Source of the DNA: Capitulum mitella
Lineage: Eukaryota; Arthropoda; Thecostraca; Pollicipedomorpha; Pollicipedidae
NCBI GenBank assembly: GCA_030062745.1
Contig: CP099850.1
Span: 3,720,001-3,784,000 of the forward strand
Length of the DNA: 64,000 nucleotides
Reading direction: 5' to 3'
Below are positions 11,846 to 17,881 of the stretch, one piece after another. The translations under genes were made by a program, and so were the position numbers. Position 1 is the stretch's first letter. The number at the start of each line of letters is the position of its first letter. The notes beneath the pieces are model-generated. The model had not been told where the DNA came from. It made no database searches and was given only the letters and a program-made list of their open reading frames with translations.

Positions 11846-13171
11846 ATCATATCATATCATATATAATACACGAGGAACGGAACGGGAAAATAGCACAAAT
11901 GTGTTGACAACTAAAAGACGTAAGAGGTGGTTAGCCAAGGGCAGCGAAACCTTCTGTACGGAACAGATACCCAGCGTGACTAGGACGGGGAGGGCAGCCA
12001 TCGTCAACGGCACGGACCTGCGTCTGGAAGTTCTCCAGGATGAGCCGCTTGGCGCGCAGCACCTGGTCCTGTTTGCCGGTGATCATGAAGGTGAGGCTGC
12101 CGTCGCGGCCGGTCGACGCCTCGATGTTCGTGCCTGTCTTCTGCATGATGTCGCCGCAGGCTCGCATCGAGCTGTCCTCGCCAAACTTGCTGTCCGACTT
12201 CCGTTCCTCCGACGGAACGTGGAAAACCTGGCAATACGAGAGACAAATGGCAGCGCGACACGTAAAACATCTGACGATCGGACACGCAAATAGCAACCCG
12301 GCGAGTGCAACCACTGGCATCCAGACACAAAAATAAAAGGGAAACACGTGAAACTCCTGGGAATCCCACAAGTAGCCGCTGGAGCATCCAGCTGCAGGAC
12401 AGGTCCGTTAAGCTCGCACGGAACGCAAAACCAGGAATCGAGCGCCCATTGTCCCACGTCATTAGGCAAGGGTGTACTGTATAAAAGCCTGCACAATCAG
12501 TCCACCTGAAAGCTATGATCGATCAAAAAACTTACAGTGCACGCCTAATTCCGCGAGTCATGCATGCACGCCCAATGACAATACACGGGAAAACGCCGCA
12601 CTCTACGTAATTCTGGTCCCGGCGTTTCCAGTTTCCGCAACGCAACACAGCTGGGTCAAGCCCGAACGAGCGAAACCTGCCTGTCAACGGGAAAACACAC
12701 GCGGAGACCAACCACGAATCCCGTCAAAACACTCGCCTAACAGCTTTCCACAATCTGCAGCCACTCGGTGGTGTCCCAGCAACAGGCACGGCCGAGCCGG
12801 CCCCCCCCCCCCCCCGACTCCCCTGCCGCCCGTACCTGGGTCACGTTGGAAGTGCCCACGCGCATCCGCTGCGCCCACGGGTTGGTCTGGCCGGGCATCT
12901 GGGCGCCGCTCTCCGGCCCGCTGTCCGGCAGCGCCGGGAACAGGTCGTTGTAGGAGACGGCCGGCGCGGCAGCCGGAGCCTCGGCCGGCGCCGGCTCCCA
13001 GCCGCTGCCGGACGCGGCCGGGTCGGCCGGCGCCGCGTCCCAGCCGGTGCCGGCCATGGCCGGGTCGGCCTGCGCCGGGTCCCAGCCGGAGCCCGTCACC
13101 GGGTCGGCCTCCCAGCCGCTGCCCGCCACCGCCTGCTGCTGCTGCTGCTGCTGCAACTGTATCTGGTCCAT
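524..13171 (-). CDS. HDLBP: Vigilin (HDLBP/Dp1 family multi-KH RNA-binding protein), 3' end off the window
   Basis: Seventeen coding exons were joined by eye: 12836-13171, 12018-12227, 8444-8650, 7845-8247, 7432-7562, 6859-7049, 6288-6547, 5741-5847, 5003-5350, 4506-4638, 3998-4158, 3537-3755, 2952-3227, 2168-2317, 1595-1790, 1078-1271 and 524-750. All phases agree and the open frame is 3,749 nt (1,249 residues plus 2 nt). The protein follows vertebrate vigilin (1,268 residues) along its whole length. It has a Gln/Trp-rich N-terminus, a YNDLFPALP motif, then 15 KH-type repeats with GxxG loops such as GRGG, GPRG, GKKG, GKAG, GSKG, GKGG, GPGG, GKNG, GARG, GQKG, GRKG and GHRG. The 1st, 3rd and 11th repeats lack a proper GxxG. 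Vigilin binds RNA on polysomes, at the ER and in heterochromatin-linked roles (family knowledge). The conserved C-terminal tail (an EFPxFG-like motif in vertebrates) is not found in bases 1-523, so a last exon probably lies beyond base 1. Confidence 0.96.
775..929. repeat. 31-bp minisatellite, five units, in a vigilin intron
   Basis: Units start at 775, 806, 837, 868 and 899, each exactly 31 bp, with a GGACCACACAC...GGCCGTCACACGCCAGA-like consensus and a few substitutions per unit. A partial unit may precede it at 755. The array fills about half of the intron between coding exons 16 and 17. Confidence 0.9.
1078..1271 (-). CDS. HDLBP: Vigilin coding exon 16 (end of KH 14, KH 15)
   Basis: Encodes residues 1110-1174: DAEEPDLITITGYEEKARAA then HARIIGHRGKNIRTIM. 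The acceptor used here is GGCCCGCAG at 1272-1280. The same acceptor and the first ~24 nt of the exon are repeated 82 bp upstream in the intron (1330-1410) and weakly again at 1411. Donor CAG|GTGCGT. Confidence 0.93.
1248..1450. repeat. 82-bp tandem repeat duplicating a vigilin splice acceptor and exon start
   Basis: The unit beginning TGATCAGGTCCGGCTCCTCC starts at 1248, 1330 and (degraded) 1411, a period of 81-82 bp. On the minus strand each of the first two units contains CGGCCCGCAG followed by the same exon bases encoding DAEEPDLI. The first lies in the real exon 16 and the second lies wholly in the intron. Confidence 0.93.
1595..1790 (-). CDS. HDLBP: Vigilin coding exon 15 (end of KH 13, KH 14)
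   Basis: Encodes residues 1045-1109 plus one base, with DRALRSFELKMRVNPDYHPK and IIGRKGAVISKIRKDHDVN, nearly identical to vertebrate vigilin. Acceptor TGTCGGCAG, donor AAAG|GTGGGC. Confidence 0.95.
2168..2317 (-). CDS. HDLBP: Vigilin coding exon 14 (KH 13)
   Basis: Encodes residues 995-1044: VEVPFEHHRFIIGQKGKGVR and NISIPPADEHSNIIRITGTP. Acceptor GTGCCGCAG, donor AAG|GTCAGC, phase 0 at both ends. Confidence 0.94.
2952..3227 (-). CDS. HDLBP: Vigilin coding exon 13 (KH 12 with loop insertion)
   Basis: Encodes residues 903-994 with HGTVMGARGSRVQHI and QVQIKFPDR, then a Pro/Gly-rich loop (about residues 945-963) inside the domain. Vertebrate vigilin carries a longer insertion at the same point. 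It ends CDLIRVTGPEAN...VPVTIE. Acceptor CGACAG, donor GAG|GTGAGC. Confidence 0.94.
3537..3755 (-). CDS. HDLBP: Vigilin coding exon 12 (degenerate KH 11)
   Basis: Encodes residues 830-902. The core VDPKHHRHFVARRAEVLREI replaces GxxG by ARRA; vertebrate vigilin has VIRRGQVLREI in the same place, so the loss is ancestral. Acceptor GTCCCCAG, donor CTG|GTGAGC. Confidence 0.94.
3998..4158 (-). CDS. HDLBP: Vigilin coding exon 11 (rest of KH 10)
   Basis: Encodes residues 776-829, starting with the second half of the loop (GKNGSKIEALREETG) and ending EQLEKLIRDL. Acceptor CCTCCCGCAG, donor CTG|GTAAGC. It matches vertebrate GKGGGKIRKVRDSTG. Confidence 0.93.
4506..4638 (-). CDS. HDLBP: Vigilin coding exon 10 (end of KH 9, start of KH 10)
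   Basis: Encodes residues 732-775 plus one base: VTIRGPKDDVDKAETILVDL then HTVDVRAKHEHHRFLI|G. The intron falls exactly inside the GxxG loop of KH 10. Acceptor GTGCCGCAG, donor ATCG|GTGAGC. Confidence 0.93.
5003..5350 (-). CDS. HDLBP: Vigilin coding exon 9 (KH 8 and start of KH 9)
   Basis: Encodes residues 616-731. KH 8 shows HKFIIGKGGANIRKIRDE, and KH 9 shows HNSIIGPGGRLIQSIMEECG, one of the best-conserved vigilin signatures. Acceptor GCGACAG, donor CAAG|GTGGGT, phase 0 at both ends. Confidence 0.95.
5741..5847 (-). CDS. HDLBP: Vigilin coding exon 8 (end of KH 7)
   Basis: Encodes residues 580-615, GEKSDVVKIRGPKDVVDQCY and following, matching vertebrate KSDIVQLRGPKNEVEKC. Acceptor CCCTCCAG, donor CCAG|GTGAGT, phase 0 at the end. 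The exon has only 107 nt. Confidence 0.92.
6288..6547 (-). CDS. HDLBP: Vigilin coding exon 7 (end of KH 6, start of KH 7)
   Basis: Completes the split Arg and encodes residues 494-579, with KIEGPKQGVMGARDEL (KH 6) and FHRQIIGSKGENITQI (KH 7), ending IVFPRQ plus one base. Acceptor GCCGCAG, donor CAGG|GTGAGC. Confidence 0.93.
6859..7049 (-). CDS. HDLBP: Vigilin coding exon 6 (end of KH 5, start of KH 6)
   Basis: Encodes residues 430-492 plus 2 nt of a split Arg codon. It carries KVKIEGPKEDVEKARERI (end of KH 5) and KHIIGKAGANIN (GxxG of KH 6). Acceptor TCTGTCAG, donor CAACAG|GTCAGT. Confidence 0.93.
7432..7562 (-). CDS. HDLBP: Vigilin coding exon 5 (first half of KH 5)
   Basis: Encodes residues 386-429 including HKYIIGKKGHDIRQI. 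Acceptor CATTTCAG, donor AAG|GTGAGC. The intron that follows interrupts the KH domain after ADIPK, as the alignment with vertebrate vigilin (QQMPKVHIEF) shows. Confidence 0.93.
7845..8247 (-). CDS. HDLBP: Vigilin coding exon 4 (KH 3 and KH 4), followed by a GC-AG intron
   Basis: Encodes residues 252-385. KH 3 has a degenerate loop (FICGAHNENI) as in other vigilins, and KH 4 has YVIGPRGNAI. The reading frame into the next exon (LGQ|ALTMVYEKANS, cf. vertebrate LGQALTEVYAKANS) requires the exon to end CAAG and the intron to begin GCGAGT, a GC donor in otherwise perfect context. No GT donor that would preserve the frame is present nearby. Confidence 0.92.
8444..8650 (-). CDS. HDLBP: Vigilin coding exon 3 (KH 2)
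   Basis: Encodes residues 183-251 with the core HHRFILGRGGQKL and the following KEGIEKA helix typical of KH domains. Acceptor CCCTCAG and donor CAA|GTGAGT give phase 0 at both ends, so the exon is a near-complete single KH module. Confidence 0.94.
8997..9048. repeat. (TA)n microsatellite, left of the Tc1-type insertion
   Basis: Nearly pure TA dinucleotides inside the long vigilin intron. They continue on the far side of the inserted element at 11786-11842, so one (TA)n tract was the insertion target. Confidence 0.97.
9605..10612 (-). pseudogene. Decayed Tc1/mariner-type transposase
   Basis: The coding trace is spread over three frames, so at least two frameshifts are present, and there are in-frame stops. 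Recognisable blocks in order are MDDENYFTYHE (first catalytic Asp, near 10,180), VTKPAIMPGMGNVDGNIMY, IWPDLASAHYAKKTLKLLE (second Asp, near 9,885) and VCPTEDLWGIIKQRMY (third acidic residue near 9,775, about 36 residues on). This wording is characteristic of a Tc1/mariner lineage common in insects and other invertebrates. The N-terminal helix-turn-helix part (10,300-10,600) is the most degraded. It is inactive as read. Confidence 0.85.
10725..11215. repeat. Three ~150-bp direct repeats with AAGGTCA motifs inside the transposon
   Basis: Units aligned on AAGGTCAAGG begin at about 10,775, 10,920 and 11,075 (periods ~145 and ~155 bp). Each continues with GTGACCT..CCAGATTT and ATGCATTCGAAG-like blocks and ends in a TA-rich stretch. 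Similarity between units is high in blocks but with many substitutions. Confidence 0.8.
11786..11842. repeat. (TA)n microsatellite, right of the Tc1-type insertion
   Basis: Continuation of the TA tract interrupted by the transposon; it ends in a short ATATC-repeat (TGATATCATATCATATCATA). Confidence 0.95.
12018..12227 (-). CDS. HDLBP: Vigilin coding exon 2 (degenerate first KH repeat)
   Basis: Encodes residues 113-182, beginning VFHVPSEERK and ending ILENFQTQ. It is flanked by acceptor TTGCCAG and a weaker donor CAG|GTCCGT. It matches the vigilin N-terminal segment that carries a KH-like fold without a GxxG loop. The following intron (12,017-8,651) is by far the longest in the gene because of a transposon and (TA)n tracts. 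Confidence 0.93.
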
Positions 13172-13196
13172 TTTCGGTCCGTGTCGTTACAGTACA
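12836..13196 (-). CDS. HDLBP: Vigilin coding exon 1 (N-terminus, poly-Q and GW repeats)
   Basis: The start ATG is at 13169-13171, with 25 nt of 5' UTR after an acceptor TCTGTCCGCAG. The exon encodes residues 1-112 and ends ...NVTQ at donor CAG|GTACGG, phase 0. Residues 4-12 are a CAG-encoded glutamine run. Four G[ST]GW repeats follow, then YNDLFPALPD and NPWAQ, which align with the vertebrate N-terminus (YKDAFPPLPE...). An upstream non-coding exon is implied by the acceptor just before the ATG. Confidence 0.93.
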
Positions 13197-13459
13197 CTGC
13201 GGACAGACGGCGCCGGCGCCCGGTCACGCCTCGTGTCAGGGGTGCTGGGAAGCATGCGTGCGCGGCCACACTGCCCGCTGTCCGGGCAGTCATGACACGC
13301 CCAGCGTGTTTTATGCACGCATGTCCAGAGGGATGGGAGGTGGTGTACGTAGAATTTTGGAAATCAGTTTGTAACAGCTGAAATTGCACAGTGAAAGCTC
13401 ACACGACCTCTGACTAACCATACTGCACCACTGTTTCGGTATCACGATGAAACACGCCA

Positions 13460-15120
13460 AGAGCCTTTGTCTTTTTCTGTGCAAATGCAACTTATTTTTG
13501 AGGGGATTACAGTAACTTCACTCCTCAGAAAGCAATAATGCTGTAAGTACAAGCCTTCTCACAAATTACTTGATCAGCAGTATTTATGAACCATACATTT
13601 TTGTTGTTAAATCGGCATCAGGTCGTACAGATATGGAAAGTATGCTTATTGCACACTTTCCACAAAAACAACAGTAACTGCATGCATTAGAATTGCATGC
13701 TGTGCATTCTGGCCCAAGGTTTCACTTTATGGTTTCTATTAACATCTAACATACCTTTTATCATCTTCAAAGCTTTATGTTCTGTTGAAAAATGTATGTT
13801 CTAACACCAACAATGAAAAATCCTACCTTGTGCTGCATGCCAACAGATCACTAAAATGTTGTATGGAAGCAAAATGCAGTGATGGCCAAAAAACACTCAA
13901 TGTATGTCTTTTTTCTAAGGAGGCTTATGTTTTTTAATATAACTGCTGATAACAGTCTTGAAGATAATTATAAATGCAGCAAAACTATGGCAATTTTGGT
14001 GGACTGGATCCTCCCAATACTGTACAATTGGCTAATGCTGTCCAGTGCTCACCAGTGAGCAATATCTGCTAAAACCCATTTGAGCAACTAGTATCATGCT
14101 AAGAGGACCTGATCACAGTTTGTTTCTGCTTCCTATCTAGTTAATACATACACCTTGGGTACTAGGATTTTCAGACCTTAAAACATGTTCTTCTCAAAAT
14201 TTTCAGGCTAGGTATGACCAACTCTTCCATTCTCAGATAAACAAAAAGCCTTCTGCACCACACACTCATCCAATTATCCCATTAAGCCAATGTTTTGGTG
14301 CTTTCCACATTTATCACATGAGGATTATCAATCTACTGCCATTCCATTCTAGCAGTACAATATTTCCCAGTTGAAGCTGCAGCTGTACAACTAAATCTGA
14401 ATATGCACCCATGAACACTGTTTTCAATATTGGCCTATTGCACTGGCCATGATGGCCACACACATATATTTATATTTTACTCCGGGTCTGTTCTCATTTA
14501 TTCATTTTGTTTGCATTAACATGTTGTTAAGAATGCACAATTTTTACCTTTTTTCTGGTCCATACAAGCTCAAATTTAAGGCTATGACAAGCTGAAAGTT
14601 TGATAGGCTGGGATTCTAGCTTCTGCACATGGCAAATATTAATGCCCAAAATGTTTGCCCAAAATTCTTATACAGTCTTTAACAAATAACCCATTAGGTA
14701 CAGGTAGTGCTGAGGCAACATGGTTAGCTAACAGCTGTTTTTTATCAAACAGTAAGTCATCAAAGAGAGCTCACATTTTACATCTGATAAGGAGTAGTCT
14801 GCCAGGATGAAATAAATGGTGCACTTTGGCCCAGATGCAGGTTACATATCACTCAGCCCAATCTGGTTTGGACTCTAGGATACTTTTGCAATTTAAATAA
14901 TTAGACTGCTCCAGATGTAAATCCACTTCAGCAAATGGATCTTACTCTGCCTGAGAAGCTGTTGTCAACATACATCCTTGTTAATGTCATGTAATTTTAA
15001 CGATTAAAGCAAAAATGTATTTTGGTTGAATATGCCAAACATGGGCATAAATTGCCCAATTAAATCATAATGTTTGATCAAAACTGACAACAATGATGAG
15101 AGTAATACAAGCAATACATA
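13460..15120. other. CpG-depleted block in the first vigilin intron
   Basis: About 1.66 kb of unique-looking sequence in which only about four CpG dinucleotides could be found by eye, while TG and CA are abundant. Exons and flanks on both sides are CpG-rich. No ORF or repeat was recognised inside. Confidence 0.85.
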
Positions 15121-15207
15121 TCAGGGCGTTTTACTGCACTCAATGACTGCACGGCTGTGGGGCTAATCGACATCAAAAGGGGGTTGTTCAGCAAGACAGA
15201 TACTCAC

Positions 15208-15278
15208 AGTACTGTTTCCGTGGGGTCCGTCCTAAGATACTGGAATTCCAATGATAGTATCCACTTTGCCGCTGGATT
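15208..15278 (-). other. HDLBP: Probable vigilin non-coding 5' exon b
   Basis: Bounded on the minus strand by acceptor CATTTCAG and donor GTGAGT (15202-15207). It would splice to the acceptor at 13197, placing the CpG-depleted block in the intron. It is predicted from splice signals only, without transcript evidence. Confidence 0.45.
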
Positions 15279-15364
15279 CTGAAATGAACGAAATGTTATC
15301 AGCGTCTCAAAGGTCATAAAATAAGACGAAAACCACGAGAGCAATAACACGCGTCCACACTCAC

Positions 15365-15470
15365 TTGTCCAAGCCGACACAAGACCGTACCCCACTGCGC
15401 GTGCGCAATGCCAGGCAGCCAGGACAGCTGGTGCTGACGTTTCGCGGAAGAACACAGTGATTACCATGTC
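15365..15470 (-). other. HDLBP: Probable vigilin first exon (5' boundary approximate)
   Basis: Ends on the minus strand at donor ACAA|GTGAGTGTGG (15359-15364). It lies in a CpG-rich stretch with promoter-type motifs. The transcription start is not determined; the upper limit is a guess. Confidence 0.4.
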
Positions 15471-15480
15471 TTCCATTTTC
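15380..15480 (-). promoter_or_regulatory. Candidate vigilin promoter with NRF1-type palindrome
   Basis: TGCGCGTGCGCA at 15396-15407 fits the NRF1 consensus exactly on the minus strand, and CGGAAG (ETS core) lies at 15445-15450. Both are typical of TATA-less housekeeping promoters and sit just upstream of the two predicted 5' exons. No TATA box is seen. Confidence 0.5.
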
Positions 15481-16961
15481 CCCCAGTTTCAATTATCTGC
15501 CGGATATTTACACATTTTTACTCAAAAAACAAAATTTGTTCATTCCGTGAAAGATTTGAATCTTGTTCTTCGGCCTATATGATACAAACTACTTTCTTCC
15601 GTTTTTTTCGCCGCTAATCTTCTACCGGTGCGGCACGGGGTCTGGCATTACCTGTTTCGACGGTTCACCGCCATGCCAGCGGTCAGCAGGATGGGCCCGT
15701 TTTCCCGAAGTTATTGCGATATGACTCCAGTAATGATAGCAAATTTTTTTTTTCAGGGTTGGGGACATGTTTATGTCCATGCATTCTCGTACCAGCGAGC
15801 AATGTGCGTTTTAAGCAGCCTTAATGATTGGCACTTCAATTAAGATGAGACACTTCCTCGACGTATGGGCAAAGGGCGGAGGCCCTCAAACGTTACCGAT
15901 TCTCTGTTTTCCCAGCCTGTGGACGATCAAATCTGGAAAAGGTGCTGCTGCCACCAACATTATCATGATAAATGTTCGAGAAGTAACACGAGTCAATGTC
16001 AATATACGTGTTGGATGCAGAAAGGATCACCTTAAACGATTCTTTCTCCCTGTCCGTTCCTTCTTAGCGGGGTGTAGGAATCTGTTCGTGCATGTGGGTA
16101 GAACGGAAAGAGATCTGGGTTCGGGAACCGTATGCGATCTTTTACCGAATTCGAACACGGCGTTAGATGAAAAGAACTTCCTCAAGATCTGCCAACGTTT
16201 GTAAATGTAAACGCGCAGCGAAACGTCCTCACCTTTTTTCCGAGATTTTCCGCCCATGCATATCGTGTGAGTCTCCGGGCGCTGACTCGGTCAGCGCCCG
16301 GTGCCCGCCAGGGGGCCGGCAGAAGAGCCGTTGTCTCACAGGCTGCGTGGCTCGACTACGAAGTCATACAAAAATCCAGCGCCGCCGCCAGCAAACACGC
16401 ATTCTGACACGCCCATATTGCGATCGAATTCAGTCCCGCCATGCCACCCAGGGGTAAACTGGCAAAAACGGGCCATAATCCCATTTACCAGCAGCCGAGG
16501 TTTTGCTCGATAAGCTACCCGTCAATGTAGAGCTGACCAGGCTATTCAACGTCGCGCGTCGTTTATTCTGTCTCATGTAGTCGCTGTGGCTCATGTAATT
16601 TCATGTAGTCGCTAGCTCAGCAAGGAGTTCGTCTTTCTATCCGCTCCGCGCCGAATAGCTGTGAGAGACGAAAAAGCTGTCCATGTTTGACATGACGTGG
16701 CGTGTCATTTTTCAACTTGCGATGATAATTCTGATACTAGATAACAGAACATGATGTGCTCTTTCAGTCTGCGAGCTATTAAGTTTTAAGAAAAGGTTTC
16801 TACATAGCAAGAGACAGTCTGCTTTTTTTCTCTGCCCTAAAACGGCTTAGTGTGCCATACATTTCATTTCATGGAGGCCAAAAGTATAAAGCCACCGCAC
16901 CGGCGCCGGCTGGCCGGGGCCACTGCGCTCGGCCGACCTCTGGCCCTGCGGTGTCCCGTGA
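15481..16961. other. Intergenic DNA, no gene recognised
   Basis: No coding similarity was recognised. The one notable structure is a perfect 12-bp stem with a 3-base loop at 16275-16301. Confidence 0.5.
16275..16301. repeat. Perfect 12-bp hairpin
   Basis: CCGGGCGCTGAC, a TCG loop, then GTCAGCGCCCGG. It is GC-rich and lacks a following T-run. Confidence 0.85.
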
Positions 16962-17378
16962 CAGGGGTGTCGTTTTATATTCTTTTAAGAGGACCCTGGC
17001 CCACCCAGTATTGATTTGCTCCCTTTCCCAATGTTGCTTTGCCCCCCCCCCCAGTATTTTCTATTGGTTTCAAAGGGGAATGAGTAATAATAACGAGAAG
17101 AACGGCCGCAATAGGTAAGAGACAGGCAGAAAGCAAGAATAACGTCTAAAGCTATGGATCAATCTCTCTCTCTATCTTCTGTCTATGTATATTCCTACAT
17201 ACATGGGAATAAAAACAATTTTTTTTGTTTTATGAAGAGTAACAAAAAACTTGCAAATTTCCGTTGGTCCAAATAAAGTGGACTAAATCCGTTGAGAAAC
17301 CCCCATTTGGGAAGGTTAGGTTACGAGCCCTCGGCTCAACCCCTCCCCCCAAGTCATTTACAGAAATCGACGTCCCTG
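16962..17378 (+). mobile_element. hAT-type MITE, family 1, copy 1
   Basis: Starts CAGGGGTGTCGTTTT and ends AAATCGACGTCCCTG, an imperfect terminal inverted repeat. The flanking 8 bp are TCCCGTGA (left) and TCCCGCGA (right), 7 of 8 matching. The interior shares with other copies the blocks AATAATAACGA, AAACGGCCGCAATAG-like, AAATAAAGTGGACTAAATCC and GTTGAGAAACCC. It has no coding capacity. Confidence 0.88.
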
Positions 17379-17412
17379 TCCCGCGATGTTCTCGCAATAC
17401 ATCCCTTCGACC

Positions 17413-17631
17413 CAGGGGTGTCGATGTGTGTTCTTTCGAAGGGGCCCTGGCCCACCCAGTGTTGATCAGGGCCCTCCAATGTTAGTTTGGGCCCCTCCAA
17501 TATTTTCTGACAGTTTTAAAGGGAATCGGACAAAATAACGAAAGAAACGGCTGCAATAGTTAAAAGACAGAAAGTATAGAATAAGGTATAAAGTGATGCA
17601 TCCATGTATATTTCTATCTTCTATACATACA

Positions 17632-17682
<51 letters not shown>

Positions 17683-17873
17683 ATGCATATATACCCATAT
17701 ACATGGGATATATACGACTTTTTATTTGGGAAATAATAACAAAAAACTCAAAAATTTTCGTTGATCAAAATAAAGTGGGTTCAATCTGTTGAGAAACCTA
17801 CATTTCGGGGGAGGTTAGGTTGTCGGGCCGATGGCTCGGCCCACCCAATCATTTACAGAAATAGACACCCGTG
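17413..17873 (+). mobile_element. hAT-type MITE, family 1, copy 2
   Basis: 461 bp flanked by a perfect 8-bp target duplication CTTCGACC (17405-17412 and 17874-17881). The ends are CAGGGGTGTCGAT and GACACCCGTG. It contains an internal (TA)n/(TG)n tract at 17636-17682. Same orientation as copy 1, only 34 bp downstream of it. Confidence 0.93.
17636..17682. repeat. (TA)n(TG)n microsatellite inside a MITE
   Basis: Pure TA run followed by GTGTGTGTGT. The same internal position in other copies of this MITE family is also TA-rich, so the element seems to carry the microsatellite seed. Confidence 0.9.
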
Positions 17874-17881
17874 CTTCGACC

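Noticed and set aside
12472-13374. 300-codon Pro/Arg-rich open frame on the plus strand
   Set aside because: Antisense to vigilin coding exon 1; low-complexity translation of the GW-repeat and poly-Q region.
15204-15476. 90-codon minus-strand frame (MEDMVITVFF...)
   Set aside because: Crosses predicted 5' splice sites near the vigilin promoter and has no recognised family.
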